From the NCBI RefSeq assembly GCF_002812985.1, contig NZ_PGCP01000015.1:107882-171881 (forward strand): a DNA stretch of 64,000 nt, in the 5' to 3' direction. Numbering within the stretch: the first letter of the stretch is position 1; each line of letters opens with the position of its first letter. This DNA is from Aeromonas lusitana (lineage in GTDB: Bacteria; Pseudomonadota; Gammaproteobacteria; Enterobacterales; Aeromonadaceae). This document shows positions 54,583-63,931 of this stretch, piece after piece. A program made the translations under genes and the position numbers. The notes under the pieces were generated by a model, which saw nothing but the letters and a program-made list of their open reading frames with translations, was not told the DNA's origin and did no database searches.

Positions 54583-55713
54583 TTAGTGCGCAGCGCTCAT
54601 GTCACTGGCGTTCTTTTGCACGTATTGGGTCAGCATGCGGGCCTGCTCCGGGGTGAGGGAGGTGCGCGACTCCATGCCCTTGATGACGCCAATCCACTGG
54701 TTGGCATTGAAGTGATCCAGCGCGGTCAGACCGTGGCAGCCGGTACAGTTGTTGGACATCAGGGTGGAGGCGTATTGCCACAGCTTGCCCTGATCGCCGA
54801 TGAGCTGGCTCTGATCGACCCAGGCGGTCAGCTTGACCTGATGCCAGGTGAGGTTGGTGGCGGCATCGGTCTCGCTCTTGCCGGTCACCAGCGCCTGCTT
54901 GGCGGCATCGCCGACCAGCACGCTCAGGATCCGTTTGCCGGGCGCGGCGTAGAACACCTCGCTCACTCCGTCCTGTTGCCAGCCTTCGATCCGTACCTGA
55001 GCACGGCCGTTGTCGTTGGCCAGGATCTCGACCTGGGTGGATGGCATCAGGGTGCCCTCGTCCGTGGTGGCCTTGGCATCGAGGAACAGCGGCGTGGTGG
55101 CGATGGCATAGCGGGTGGTGACATTGGCCGGGGTCTGGGCGGCGGCGGTGGCCAGTTCGCTGGCACCGGCGGCGGCCAGCTCACTCATGTCCGGCATGAT
55201 GTGGGCGACGCCGCGGTGGCAGTCGATACAAGTCTGACCCTCCTTGATGGCAACCGGGTGCTCGGCACGAGCGTTCGGGCGTTGGGCCAGGATGTCCATG
55301 GCCTCGTAGCTGTGGCAACTGCGGCAGGTGGCGGAGTCGTTGGCCTTGAGCTGATCCCAGACGGTCTGGGCCATGTGCAGCTTGCGGGCCTCATATTTCT
55401 CCGGTGTGTCCAGGGTACCGAGGGCCTCGTGGTAGATGTCCTTCACGGCGCGGATCTTGGTCCACAGGTAGGAGGCGGGTTCATTGGGGATGTGGCAGTC
55501 GGCGCACTCGGCGCGGATCCCCTTCGGGTTCTGGAAGTGCACGCTGCCCTGGTATTCGGCGAGCGGTGTCTGCATGGAGTGGCAGGAGACACAGAACTCG
55601 GTGGAGCTGGTCTTGTGCAGCACTGTGACCGTGACTCCCAGCGCCGCGACCCCCAGCAGGGCCCCCAGCAGCAGGAGCCAGAACCAGGATTTTCTCAACA
55701 TTTTTCCAAGCAT
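54583..55713 (-). CDS. torC: Pentaheme c-type cytochrome TorC
   Basis: 376 residues. An N-terminal membrane anchor (WFWLLLLGALLGVAALGVTV) and five heme sites: CVSCH, CADCH, CRSCH and CIDCH in the N-terminal NapC/NirT-like domain and CTGCH in the C-terminal domain near 330. It oxidises menaquinol and passes electrons to TorA in the periplasm. ATG after GGGGAA; a second ATG four codons on is possible. Regulatory genes torS, torT and torR are not in the window. Confidence 0.96.
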   Translation of the reverse strand: MLGKMLRKSWFWLLLLGALLGVAALGVTVTVLHKTSSTEFCVSCHSMQTPLAEYQGSVHFQNPKGIRAECADCHIPNEPASYLWTKIRAVKDIYHEALGTLDTPEKYEARKLHMAQTVWDQLKANDSATCRSCHSYEAMDILAQRPNARAEHPVAIKEGQTCIDCHRGVAHIMPDMSELAAAGASELATAAAQTPANVTTRYAIATTPLFLDAKATTDEGTLMPSTQVEILANDNGRAQVRIEGWQQDGVSEVFYAAPGKRILSVLVGDAAKQALVTGKSETDAATNLTWHQVKLTAWVDQSQLIGDQGKLWQYASTLMSNNCTGCHGLTALDHFNANQWIGVIKGMESRTSLTPEQARMLTQYVQKNASDMSAAH

Positions 55714-56027
55714 GGCGATAGTTCCCCAAAATCAAATATTACCAATATAGTAGTAGTTATGGTGAGCGAGGGGTTGACCTCGGTTATGGTTTTTATTCTT
55801 TGAATAAATAAAATTTCATTAAAAGTTCTGTTTTCTTATCGTTATTTGAAATTTAAAGCGAAATTCAATCGTTAACATTATCAGTTTAGCCTTATTTGAC
55901 TCCGCTTTTTACCCCTTAATCCGTACCTTTCCTGTTGAAAACAGGCCAGACGCCGTGATTTCGCCACGATCTCGGCCGGAGTGGCCTGAGCCGCGCCGGG
56001 CTTGGGCTTTGCGGATGCGGACATGTA
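55714..56027. promoter_or_regulatory. Shared upstream region of torC and topB
   Basis: About 310 bases, AT-rich in its left two thirds. CGAGG-GGTTGA-CCTCG (55767-55782) is a short dyad upstream of torC. CCTGTT-GAA-AACAGG (55931-55945) is another hairpin. I did not find convincing CTGTTCATAT-type TorR boxes. No gene or RNA recognised. Confidence 0.4.
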
Positions 56028-56047
56028 TACTGTTCGCATATACAGTG
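56028..56047 (+). promoter_or_regulatory. LexA-type SOS box before topB
   Basis: Core CTGT-TCGCATAT-ACAG (56030-56045), matching the CTGT-N8-ACAG LexA consensus exactly, with flanking TA on the left. It lies 18 bases upstream of the topB start, where bound repressor would cover the promoter or the start. Confidence 0.75.
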
Positions 56048-56063
56048 TTCAGGTACGCCAGCC

Positions 56064-58058
56064 ATGCGACTCTTTATCGCCGAGAAACCCAGTCTGGGCC
56101 GCGCCATCGCCGACGCCCTGCCCAAGCCCCACAAGAAGGGGGATGGCTTTATCGAGACTGCCCAGGGGGACGTGGTGACCTGGTGCATCGGCCACCTGCT
56201 GGAGCAGGCGGAGCCCGATGCCTATGACGCCGCCTACAAGCAGTGGCGCATGGAGTCCTTGCCCATAGTGCCGAGCCAGTGGCAGCTGGTGGCAAAGCCC
56301 AAGACCAAGTCCCAGCTCAGTGCCATCAAACGGCTGATCAAGCAGGCCGACTGCGTGGTGAACGCCGGTGACCCGGACCGGGAAGGGCAGCTGCTGGTGG
56401 ACGAGGTGATCGATTTTCTCGGCTATCCCAAGACCAAGCCGGTGCAGCGCTGCCTCATCAGCGATCTCAACCCCCCCGCGGTGCGCCGTGCCCTCGACAA
56501 GCTCAGGGACAACAAGGAGTTCGTGCCGCTGGCGGTGTCGGCCCTGGCGCGCAGCCGCGCCGACTGGCTCTACGGCATCAACATGACCCGGGCCTATACC
56601 CTGCTCGGGCGCAAGGGCGGTTGCAGCGAGCTGCTGTCGGTCGGCCGGGTGCAGACTCCGCTCCTGGGGCTGGTGGTGCGACGGGATCTGGAGATAGAGG
56701 CCTTCGTGCCGAAACCCTTCTTCGAGGTGCTGGCCCAGGTGGTGACGCCTGGCAACGAGCGGTTCAGCGCCAAGTGGCTGCCGTCCGAGGCGTGCGCCCC
56801 CTGGCAAGACGAGGAGGGGCGGGTACTGAACCGGGCGCTCGCCGCCAAGGTGGTGGAGCGCATTCAAGGTCAGGACGCCCTGGTGGAGGAGGTGGAGGAG
56901 CAGGCCCGCAAGCAGACGGCGCCGCTGCCCTACAACCTCTCCAGCCTGCAGATCGATGCCGCCAAGCGTTTCGGCATGGATGCCAAGCGGGTGCTGGACA
57001 TCTGTCAGGGGCTCTACGAGCGCCACAAGCTCATCACCTATCCCAGATCCGACAGCCGCCACCTGCCGAGCGATCACTTCAACCGGGCACCCCAGGTGCG
57101 CGACGCCATCGCCGCCACGGCTCCTGCGCTAGCCAAGGCGGTGAGCGAGGCCGATGGCAAGCTGCGCAGCAAGGCCTGGAACGACAGCAAGGTGGATGCC
57201 CACCACGCCATCATCCCCACCGAGAAGCGGGGCAACGAGGCCAGCCTCTCCGCCGAGGAGAGCAAGATCTACGGCCTCGTCGCCCGCCAATACCTGCTGC
57301 AGTTCTATCCGCCGTTCGAGTACAACGACAGCAAGGTGCTGCTGCGTATCGCCGGTGGCCTGTTCCAGGCCAAGGCCAGACGCATCCTGAAAGCAGGCTG
57401 GAAGGCGCTGCTCGGGGTCGAGGAGGATGACGACGAGGAGAAGGTCGGCACCCTGCCCGCACTGCGGCAGGGGGAGCTGCTGCTGTGTGAGCGCGGTGAG
57501 CTGCTGGAGAAGATGACCCAGGCCCCCAAGGCGTTCACCGATGCGACTTTGCTGGCGGCCATGACTGGCATCGCCCGTTACGTGCAGGATCCCGAGATCC
57601 GCAAGACCCTGCGGGAGACCGATGGTCTCGGCACAGAGGCGACCCGGGCCGGCATCATAGATCTGCTGTTCAAGCGCCGCTTCCTGGTGCGTCAGGGCAA
57701 GAGCATCAAGGCCACCCCCACCGGGCGGGCACTGATCCTGGCGCTGCCCACCACGGCCACCACGCCGGACATGACGGCGCTCTGGGAGCAGCACCTCGGC
57801 CAGATCGCCGAGCGCCACGCCAGCTACCAGCAGTTTATGGGGCCGCTCACCGAGCAACTGCACGCCCTGATCGAGGGGGCGCGGCAGGATTCCGGCGCCA
57901 GCTTCAGCGCCCTGCCCAAGGCACCGGAAGGGGCCGCCAAGCGCCGCTTCAGCCGCGGCAGCAGTGGCAAGAGTGGGGGCAAGAGCGCTGGGAGTGCAGG
58001 CGCAGCCAGCCCTCGCAAGAGCACGGGTAAGCGCACCACCCGCACCAAGGCGGCCTGA
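56064..58058 (+). CDS. topB: DNA topoisomerase III
   Basis: 664 residues (E. coli: 653). TOPRIM domain at the N-terminus ([19 protein letters not shown], then [13 protein letters not shown] near 105 with the acidic metal site), catalytic tyrosine Y326 in [12 protein letters not shown], and further type IA blocks [33 protein letters not shown] and [17 protein letters not shown]. The last 50 residues are a basic Ser/Gly/Lys tail that should bind DNA nonspecifically; there are no zinc fingers. It decatenates replication intermediates. Preceded by a LexA-type box, suggesting DNA-damage control. Confidence 0.96.
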   Translation: MRLFIAEKPSLGRAIADALPKPHKKGDGFIETAQGDVVTWCIGHLLEQAEPDAYDAAYKQWRMESLPIVPSQWQLVAKPKTKSQLSAIKRLIKQADCVVNAGDPDREGQLLVDEVIDFLGYPKTKPVQRCLISDLNPPAVRRALDKLRDNKEFVPLAVSALARSRADWLYGINMTRAYTLLGRKGGCSELLSVGRVQTPLLGLVVRRDLEIEAFVPKPFFEVLAQVVTPGNERFSAKWLPSEACAPWQDEEGRVLNRALAAKVVERIQGQDALVEEVEEQARKQTAPLPYNLSSLQIDAAKRFGMDAKRVLDICQGLYERHKLITYPRSDSRHLPSDHFNRAPQVRDAIAATAPALAKAVSEADGKLRSKAWNDSKVDAHHAIIPTEKRGNEASLSAEESKIYGLVARQYLLQFYPPFEYNDSKVLLRIAGGLFQAKARRILKAGWKALLGVEEDDDEEKVGTLPALRQGELLLCERGELLEKMTQAPKAFTDATLLAAMTGIARYVQDPEIRKTLRETDGLGTEATRAGIIDLLFKRRFLVRQGKSIKATPTGRALILALPTTATTPDMTALWEQHLGQIAERHASYQQFMGPLTEQLHALIEGARQDSGASFSALPKAPEGAAKRRFSRGSSGKSGGKSAGSAGAASPRKSTGKRTTRTKAA

Positions 58059-58086
58059 GGCTTTCCGAGGTCGTTGTCTGGATATA

Positions 58087-58112
58087 AAAAGAGGGGCTTT
58101 CGCCCCTCTTTT
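58087..58112 (+). terminator. Bidirectional terminator between topB and ktrB
   Basis: AAAAGAGGGGC (58087-58097), TTTC loop, GCCCCTCTTTT (58102-58112). Confidence 0.93.
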
Positions 58113-58141
58113 GTACCGTAAAAACGCATCAAAGCAGTGAA

Positions 58142-59497
58142 TTAACCTGTGTAAACACTCTCTTCCGGGTAGCGAATGCGGGTCTCGCTCGGTCTGGCCA
58201 GCATCAGTGCCAGGGTCAGGGGCCCCAGACGGCCGCAGATCATCACCAGCACCAGGATGAGCTTGCCAGGTTCGCTCAAGCCGGGGGTGATGCCTGTGGT
58301 GAGGCCCACGGTGGCGAAGGCCGAGATGGTCTCGAACATGATCTTGTCCAGCGACACCGACTCCGTCAGGGTCAGCAGGAACATGGCCAGCATCAGCACC
58401 ATGACGCTGACGATGATGATGGCCAGCGATCGGGTCACTATCTGGGGGGAGAGGGTACGGCCAAAGGCGGTGACATGGGGTCGCTTGGTCAGGAACGCCT
58501 TGGTGGCCAGCAGCACCACGGCGAAGGTGGTCACCTTGATACCGCCCCCGGTGGAGGTGGCCCCGGCCCCGATGAACATCAGCATCATCATGAACAGCAG
58601 GGAGGCGGGCACCATCTGGCCGATATCGACCGTGTTGAAACCCGCGGTGCGCGCCGTGGCGGACTGGAAGAAGGCCGCCAGCCACTGGCCACCGATACCG
58701 GCGCCGCCCAGGGTGTGGGGGTTGTTGTGCTCCAGCAGCCAGAACATCAGGGTACCCAGCAGCAACAGGGCCGGCGTCATCAGTATCATCAGCTTGCTGT
58801 GCAGTTTCAGCTTGCGCCAGCGGCGGTTGCGCACCAGATCCACGATGACGGTGAAGCCGATACCGCCGAGGATCAGCAGGGCCGGTATGGTCAGGCTGAT
58901 GATGGGATCGTCTCTGTAGTTCATGAGGTTGTTGGGAAACAGCGAGAAGCCGGCGTTGTTGAAGGCCGAGACCGCGTGGAAGAAGCTGACGTAGAGGCCG
59001 TGGGACCAGCCCATCTCGGGCACCCAGCGAAAGGCCATGACGGCGGTGCCGATCAGCTGGGCGATGAGGGCAAACAGCACTATGCGCTTGACCAGCTGGA
59101 TGATGTTGACCGAGCCCTCCTGACCCAGCGCCTCCTTGGCCAGCACCTGCTGGCGCAGGCCGACCCGCTTGCTGAACATGGCGATGAGCAGCAAGGTCAT
59201 GGTCATCTGGCCGAGGCCGCCTATCTCCATCAGCATCAGCAGGATTATCTGTCCCTGCAGGGTGAAGGCGGTACCCGTATCCACCACCCCGAGTCCGGTC
59301 ACACTGATGGCGGAGGTGGCGGTGAACAGGGCGTTGACGAAGGTGACCTCACCGTTGTGGCTGGAGGGCTGCACCAGGAACAGGGTGCCGACCATCAGAA
59401 TGATGAGGAAGCTGCCCAGGATCAGCTTGGCCTCGCTCCAGCGGGATTCGGTCTCCCTGTGCATGGCGAAGGCGTAGTTGCTGCGCCAGTTGATCAT
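58142..59497 (-). CDS. ktrB: Sodium-dependent potassium uptake channel subunit KtrB
   Basis: 451 residues. TrkH/KtrB superfamily with four M1-P-M2 repeats; selectivity glycines in ATSAISVTGLGVVDT, SAFNNAGFSLF, SATARTAGFNTVD and SAFATVGLTTGIT. Matches Vibrio alginolyticus KtrB over its length, including EMGWSHGLY, GAGATSTGGGIKV and IGAG-type segments. The ATG overlaps the ktrA stop (ATGA), so the two are translationally coupled. It imports K+ for osmoadaptation, gated by KtrA. Confidence 0.95.
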   Translation of the reverse strand: MINWRSNYAFAMHRETESRWSEAKLILGSFLIILMVGTLFLVQPSSHNGEVTFVNALFTATSAISVTGLGVVDTGTAFTLQGQIILLMLMEIGGLGQMTMTLLLIAMFSKRVGLRQQVLAKEALGQEGSVNIIQLVKRIVLFALIAQLIGTAVMAFRWVPEMGWSHGLYVSFFHAVSAFNNAGFSLFPNNLMNYRDDPIISLTIPALLILGGIGFTVIVDLVRNRRWRKLKLHSKLMILMTPALLLLGTLMFWLLEHNNPHTLGGAGIGGQWLAAFFQSATARTAGFNTVDIGQMVPASLLFMMMLMFIGAGATSTGGGIKVTTFAVVLLATKAFLTKRPHVTAFGRTLSPQIVTRSLAIIIVSVMVLMLAMFLLTLTESVSLDKIMFETISAFATVGLTTGITPGLSEPGKLILVLVMICGRLGPLTLALMLARPSETRIRYPEESVYTG

Positions 59498-60147
59498 AGG
59501 GTGTCGAGCCAGTGGTCGATGGCGTGCTTGTTGCCGGCCAGGATCAGGATGTCACCGAGCTGCAGCTCCATCTTGCCGGTCAGCACGTTGTGCAGCACCT
59601 CACCGCGCTTGATGGCCAGCAGCTGGAAGTTGCTCTGTTGCAGCAGGTGCAGATCGCCGAGGGTGCGGCTGTTTTGCTGCAGGCCGATGACGAACTCGGT
59701 CAGTACCATGTCGTGACCCAGCTCCAGGTAGTCGAACAGGCGGTTGTCCAGCATGCTCTGGGCGACCCGGCGGCCCATGTCCCACTCGGGATTGATCACC
59801 TTGTCGGCGCCCACCTTCTGCAGGATCTTGGCGTGGAACTTGTCGCGGGCCTTGACCCACACCTTCTTCACCCCGGCTTCCTTCAGCACCAGCGTGGTGA
59901 GTATGCTGGTTTCCAGGTTGTCACCGATGGCGACGAAGACGATATCGAAATTGGCCAGACCCAGCTCGGCGACGGTGGCCTCGTCGGTGGCATCGGCGAC
60001 GAGGACATGGTTGCACAGGGTGGCTATCTGGCGGGTCTTCACCTCGTCGATGTCGATGGCCAGCACCTCGGCGTCCTGCCGCTGCAACTCTTCGCACAGG
60101 GCGCTGCCGAACAGGCCGAGGCCGATGACGGCAAATTGGTTGTTCAT
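59494..60147 (-). CDS. ktrA: KtrA regulatory RCK subunit
   Basis: 217 residues. RCK_N domain with nucleotide-binding GLGLFGSAL at 9-17, acidic strand end AIDIDE near 30, and FVAIGDN; RCK_C domain from about 140. It forms an octameric ring on the cytoplasmic face of KtrB and opens it with ATP and closes it with ADP. ATG after GAGGAAG. First gene of a two-gene operon divergent from murB. Confidence 0.95.
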   Translation of the reverse strand: MNNQFAVIGLGLFGSALCEELQRQDAEVLAIDIDEVKTRQIATLCNHVLVADATDEATVAELGLANFDIVFVAIGDNLETSILTTLVLKEAGVKKVWVKARDKFHAKILQKVGADKVINPEWDMGRRVAQSMLDNRLFDYLELGHDMVLTEFVIGLQQNSRTLGDLHLLQQSNFQLLAIKRGEVLHNVLTGKMELQLGDILILAGNKHAIDHWLDTL

Positions 60148-60272
60148 TCATGCTTCCTCAAGGGAGTGAAGGAGTTACTCTACTCCAGCGGACTGAGTCC
60201 GAGAAGTACCCGGGTTTTTCGTCCCGGGGGATCTGGGGTAAACTGCCCCCTTGCTCTTGTCGGGACCCACAG

Positions 60273-61325
60273 ATGAAACTTATCCCCCACGCCCCCTTGT
60301 CGACCCTCAATACCCTGGGCCTCGAGGCGCACTGCCTCTGGCTGGCCGAAGTGACCCAGCTCGATGATCTCAAACAGTTGATGGTCAATGCCGAACTGGC
60401 AGCCTTGCCGCGTCTGGTGCTGGGGGGCGGGAGCAACATACTGTTTTGCAATGACTTCGCCGGCCTGGTGGTGCTTAACCGCCTGCAAGGCATAACGCTG
60501 CAGGACGAGGGCGACCACTGGCTGCTGCACGTGGCGGCCGGTGAAAACTGGCATCAGCTGGTGTGCCATGCCTTGCAGCAGGGTTGGCACGGGTTGGAGA
60601 ACCTGGCGTTGATCCCGGGCACCGTGGGCGCCGCCCCGGTGCAGAACATAGGTGCCTACGGGGTCGAGCTGGCGCGTTTTTGCACCTATGTGGAGGCCTT
60701 CAACTGGCAGAGCGGGGAGGTGGAGCGCATCGCCGCCGCCGACTGTCGGTTCGGTTATCGCGACAGCATCTTCAAGCACGCCTATCAGGATTCCCACTTC
60801 ATCACCGCCGTCGGTCTGCGCCTGCCCAAGGCCTGGCAGCCGGTACTGGGTTATGGACCCCTGGCGGCCCTAGGTGAAAAACCCAGCGCCCAGGCCATCT
60901 TCGATACTATCTGTGCCACCCGCATGGCCAAGCTGCCGGATCCTGCCGTGCTCGGCAACGCCGGCAGCTTCTTCAAGAACCCAGTGGTGTCCATGGCGCT
61001 GGCCGAGGATCTCAAGGCGCACTATCCGCAGATGCCGGTCTATCCGGTTGCAGGGAATCCGGCAGGAGAAGGTCAGGCCAAGCTGGCGGCGGGCTGGCTC
61101 ATCGATCAGTGCGGCCTCAAGGGCTTTGCCATCGGCCGCGCCGCCGTCCATGAGCAGCAGGCGCTGGTGCTGGTGAACCTGGGTGGGGCGAGCGCCATGG
61201 AGCTGATCGCCCTGGCCGCCCATGTGCGCGACAGCGTGGAACAGCGCTTCGGCGTGCTGCTGGAGCATGAGGTACGCTTCATGGGGCTCACCGGCGAGAC
61301 CTGGCTCGACGAGGTGCTGGCATGA
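60273..61325 (+). CDS. murB: UDP-N-acetylenolpyruvoylglucosamine reductase
   Basis: 350 residues from the ATG of MKLIPHAPLST; a longer in-frame extension is ignored. It reduces the enolpyruvyl group of UDP-GlcNAc to make UDP-MurNAc, with FAD and NADPH. LVLGGGSNILF near residue 50 is the FAD motif, IPGTVGAAPVQNIGAYG near 115 and the catalytic serine in NAGSFFKNP near 229. E. coli type I form. Overlaps birA by four bases (ATGA). Confidence 0.96.
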   Translation: MKLIPHAPLSTLNTLGLEAHCLWLAEVTQLDDLKQLMVNAELAALPRLVLGGGSNILFCNDFAGLVVLNRLQGITLQDEGDHWLLHVAAGENWHQLVCHALQQGWHGLENLALIPGTVGAAPVQNIGAYGVELARFCTYVEAFNWQSGEVERIAAADCRFGYRDSIFKHAYQDSHFITAVGLRLPKAWQPVLGYGPLAALGEKPSAQAIFDTICATRMAKLPDPAVLGNAGSFFKNPVVSMALAEDLKAHYPQMPVYPVAGNPAGEGQAKLAAGWLIDQCGLKGFAIGRAAVHEQQALVLVNLGGASAMELIALAAHVRDSVEQRFGVLLEHEVRFMGLTGETWLDEVLA

Positions 61326-62287
61326 CCCTCACTCCCATCAGACAGACCCTGATCACCCTGCTCAGCGACGGCCAGTTCCACTCCGGCGAGCAACTCGGTG
61401 AACAACTTGGCATCAGCCGGGCGGCGGTGAGCAAGCACATGGCGGCCCTCAAGGATCTGGGATTGGACTTGTTCAGTCTGACCGGCAAGGGCTACCGGCT
61501 GGCGGTGCCCATGGCGCTCTACGACGAGGCGCAGTTGCAGACGCTGGCCCCCATGGCGCCGGTGCACTGCTTCTCGGTGATCGACTCCACCAATCAATAC
61601 CTGCTGGAGCGGGTGAGCCGACTCCAGTCCGGTGAGAGCTGTCTGGCCGAGTGCCAGACCGCCGGCCGGGGACGACGTGGCAAGCCCTGGGTCTCTCCGT
61701 TCGGCTGTCAGCTGATCCTGAGCATGTACTGGCGCCTCGAGCAGGGCATGGCGGCGGCCATGGGACTGAGCCTGGCGGTCGGTGTGGCCGTGGTGGAGGC
61801 GCTGGAATCCCTGGGTTACCCGGGTGTCGAGTTGAAGTGGCCGAATGACCTCTATTATCAGGGCCGCAAGCTGGCCGGCATCCTGGTGGAGATGAGCGGC
61901 AGCGCCGGCGCCAGCTGTCATCTGGTGATCGGCATCGGCCTCAACCTGGCGATGCCGGAGCGGCAGGGTGAGAAGATCGATCAGGCCTGGTCCGAGCTGC
62001 GCCACGTCCAGCCGGAACTGGTGGATCGCAACCAGCTGGCGGCGCGGGTGCTCCAACACCTGCAGCAGGCCATGGTGACCTTCGAGCAAAGCGGTCTGGG
62101 GAGCTTCGTCGACAACTGGAACCGGCTCGACTATTTCGCCGGTCAGCCGGTGAAGCTGCTGATGGGGGATCAGGTGATCCGCGGCATCGCCCGTGGCATC
62201 GACGATCGCGGCGCCCTGCGGCTGGAGACGGACGAAGGGATCAAGTTTTACCTGGGGGGAGAGATCTCCCTGCGTCGCGGTGACTGA
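61322..62287 (+). CDS. birA: Bifunctional biotin ligase / biotin operon repressor
   Basis: 321 residues (E. coli: 321). N-terminal helix-turn-helix (LISLLSDGQF-type start, GEQLGEQLGISRAAVSKHMAALKDLG at about 20-45), then the ligase with GRGRRGKPWVSPFG near 118, KWPNDLYYQGRKLAGILVE near 177, and a C-terminal SH3-like domain. It attaches biotin to AccB and represses bio genes when biotinyl-AMP accumulates. Translationally coupled to murB, as in E. coli. Confidence 0.96.
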   Translation: MTLTPIRQTLITLLSDGQFHSGEQLGEQLGISRAAVSKHMAALKDLGLDLFSLTGKGYRLAVPMALYDEAQLQTLAPMAPVHCFSVIDSTNQYLLERVSRLQSGESCLAECQTAGRGRRGKPWVSPFGCQLILSMYWRLEQGMAAAMGLSLAVGVAVVEALESLGYPGVELKWPNDLYYQGRKLAGILVEMSGSAGASCHLVIGIGLNLAMPERQGEKIDQAWSELRHVQPELVDRNQLAARVLQHLQQAMVTFEQSGLGSFVDNWNRLDYFAGQPVKLLMGDQVIRGIARGIDDRGALRLETDEGIKFYLGGEISLRRGD

Positions 62288-62309
62288 CACCCGCAGACCA
62301 GCGCATAAC

Positions 62310-62332
62310 AAAGGGGGCCCATGGCCCCCTTT
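62310..62332 (+). terminator. Terminator of murB-birA
   Basis: AAAGGGGGCC (62310-62319), CAT loop, GGCCCCCTTT (62323-62332), followed by GTGTTTTC. Also usable by coaA on the other strand. Confidence 0.85.
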
Positions 62333-62360
62333 GTGTTTTCTGATGGCGCATCTGCCGCCG

Positions 62361-63299
62361 TCACTTGCGCAGCTTGATCTGCTCGATGGCGTGCTCGTGT
62401 CCCTTGGTCAGGATCAGGTTGGCCCGCTCCCGGGTCGGCAAGATATTTTCTTGCAGATTCAGATAGTTGATGTCTTGCCATATGTTGTTGGCAATCTCGG
62501 TGGCCTCACTCTCCGCCAGCTTGGCATAGTGGTGGAAGTAGGAGTCCGGATCCGAGAAGGCGCCGCTGCGAAACTTGAGGAAGCGCTCCACATACCAGGT
62601 GCGCAGCAGCTCGGCATCGGCATCCACATAGATGGAGAAGTCGACAAAATCTGACACGAAGACGCGATGGGGATCCTGCGGGTAATCCATGCCGCTTTGC
62701 AGCACATTGAGCCCCTCCAGGATCAGGATATCCGGCTGCTCCACCACCTTCTTCTCATCGGGCAGGATGTCGTAGATGAGGTGGGAGTAGACGGGAGCCT
62801 CGACCTTCTCGTGGCCGGCCCGGATATTGGCGACAAATTCCACCAGATGGCGGATGTCATAGGACTCCGGGAAGCCCTTGCGGCGCATCAGGCCGCGCTC
62901 CTCCAGCTCCTTGTTGGGGTAGAGGAAGCCATCCGTAGTGACCAGCTCCACCCGCGGGTGTTCCGGCCAGCGCTCCAGCAGCGCCTGCATGATGCGGGCC
63001 GTGGTGCTCTTGCCCCCCGCCACGCTGCCGGCGATGCTGATGATATAGGTGCCCTTGCCGCGGGACTGGCCGAGGAACTGTTCCAGTACCCGGCTGCGGC
63101 GCTGCTTGGCCTTGACGTAGAGATTGAGCAGGCGGGAGAGGGGCAGGTAGATCTCTTCCACCTCCCGCAATGACACCTTCTCGTTGATCCCGCGCAGGGT
63201 GTGCAGGTCCGTCTCGGTCAGGGTCAGGGGGACCGCATCGCGCAATAACGCCCATTGTTCGCGGGTGAATTGCAAATAGGGGTTATGCTCTGTCGTCAT
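62361..63299 (-). CDS. coaA: Type I pantothenate kinase
   Basis: 312 residues from the ATG of [16 protein letters not shown]; the frame continues back through the tRNA genes but that part is noncoding. It phosphorylates pantothenate, the rate-limiting step of coenzyme A synthesis. P-loop [12 protein letters not shown] near residue 95, TTDGFLYPN near 127, [17 protein letters not shown] and LEGLNVLQ follow the E. coli enzyme closely. Position between birA and the tRNA-tuf cluster is conserved. Confidence 0.96.
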   Translation of the reverse strand: MTTEHNPYLQFTREQWALLRDAVPLTLTETDLHTLRGINEKVSLREVEEIYLPLSRLLNLYVKAKQRRSRVLEQFLGQSRGKGTYIISIAGSVAGGKSTTARIMQALLERWPEHPRVELVTTDGFLYPNKELEERGLMRRKGFPESYDIRHLVEFVANIRAGHEKVEAPVYSHLIYDILPDEKKVVEQPDILILEGLNVLQSGMDYPQDPHRVFVSDFVDFSIYVDADAELLRTWYVERFLKFRSGAFSDPDSYFHHYAKLAESEATEIANNIWQDINYLNLQENILPTRERANLILTKGHEHAIEQIKLRK

Positions 63300-63439
63300 G
63301 GTGTCATCACTGTTTCTTGGGCAGGGCGACCATACACCAAGGGATCGGGAGCGACAAGGGACGCGTCCGGTTCGGACGGGGAAGGAGCGTTTTTTTGCAT
63401 AGATCCCGGCAATAATGCACATTTTGCAAGGTGCAATGG

Positions 63440-63468
63440 TTGCATCCCCAAAATCCTTACCATAAAAT
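63440..63468 (+). promoter_or_regulatory. Promoter of the tRNA-tuf operon
   Basis: TTGCAT (63440-63445), 17-bp spacer, TAAAAT (63463-63468), then GCGCGACGC, a GC-rich discriminator typical of stringently controlled stable RNA promoters. Confidence 0.85.
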
Positions 63469-63561
63469 GCGCGACGCTTAGATGTCTGTCGCCTATTTGC
63501 CCAGCAAGAGCGATAAAAACAACGGGTGCAAGCAGAATTACCGTTGTGGCATCGACGTAAC
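63469..63561 (+). other. Leader before tRNA-Tyr
   Basis: About 90 bases between the promoter and tRNA-Tyr. E. coli has a tRNA-Thr (thrU) at this place; no cloverleaf can be folded here. I see no trace of a tRNA clear enough to name. Confidence 0.5.
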
Positions 63562-63646
63562 GGAGGGGTTCCCGAGCGGCCAAAGGGATCAGACTGTAAA
63601 TCTGACGGCTCTGCCTTCGAAGGTTCGAATCCTTCTCCCTCCACCA
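63562..63646 (+). tRNA. tyrU: tRNA-Tyr (GTA)
   Basis: 85 nt with encoded CCA. Acceptor GGAGGGG pairs with the 3' CTCCCTCC region, anticodon loop CTGTAAA (GTA), a long variable arm as in all bacterial tRNA-Tyr, and T arm GGTTCGAATCC. First tRNA of the tuf operon. Confidence 0.96.
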
Positions 63647-63684
63647 TATTTCTCTGCGGTTTGAGTTCTTTGGGTTAGAGAAAT

Positions 63685-63759
<75 letters not shown>

Positions 63760-63763
63760 AGAT

Positions 63764-63838
63764 GCTGATATGGCTCAGGTAATTCTGAGAGCCACACCCT
63801 AGGGTGTGTTCGGCAATCGAACCAGCCTGTCAGCACCA
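63764..63838 (+). pseudogene. Decayed tRNA-Thr (thrT relic)
   Basis: At the place of E. coli thrT, between glyT and tuf. The acceptor stem GCTGATA/TGTCAGC, ACCA end and D-arm start TGGCTCAG are intact. The rest is altered: the D loop reads GTAATTCTGA, the anticodon arm is CACACCCTAGGGTGTG, a 16-bp palindrome that leaves only a six-base loop with no GGT anticodon, and the T arm reads AATCGAACC instead of GTTCGAATC. A CTA triplet sits in the shortened loop. It cannot be an ordinary threonine tRNA. It may be a relic, or a tRNA-like hairpin that still guides processing of the tuf transcript. Confidence 0.75.
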
Positions 63839-63931
63839 GCCTCTCTACTCCCCCAGATTCAAATCCATCATATAAACTGTTCTGTGGTTAGCTTGCCACC
63901 GCGTACTCAGCGTTAGTTTAGAGGGACGATC
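63839..63931 (+). other. Spacer before tuf
   Basis: About 90 bases. CATATAAAC near 63880 could be a -10 element of a separate tuf promoter, without a clear -35. GAGGGACG precedes the tuf ATG as ribosome site. Confidence 0.4.

Noticed and set aside
55714..56027. TorR boxes and a torE gene upstream of torC
   Set aside because: No convincing CTGTTCATAT copies; the CTGTTCGCAT near topB is explained better by the LexA dyad. No short frame with a ribosome site fits torE.
63300..63647. N-terminal extension of coaA through the tRNA-Tyr gene
   Set aside because: The family start is at 63299; the extension would translate promoter and tRNA sequence.
63764..63838. Amber-decoding (CUA) suppressor tRNA
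   Set aside because: The loop would have six bases and the T arm is broken; a decayed tRNA-Thr explains the sequence better.
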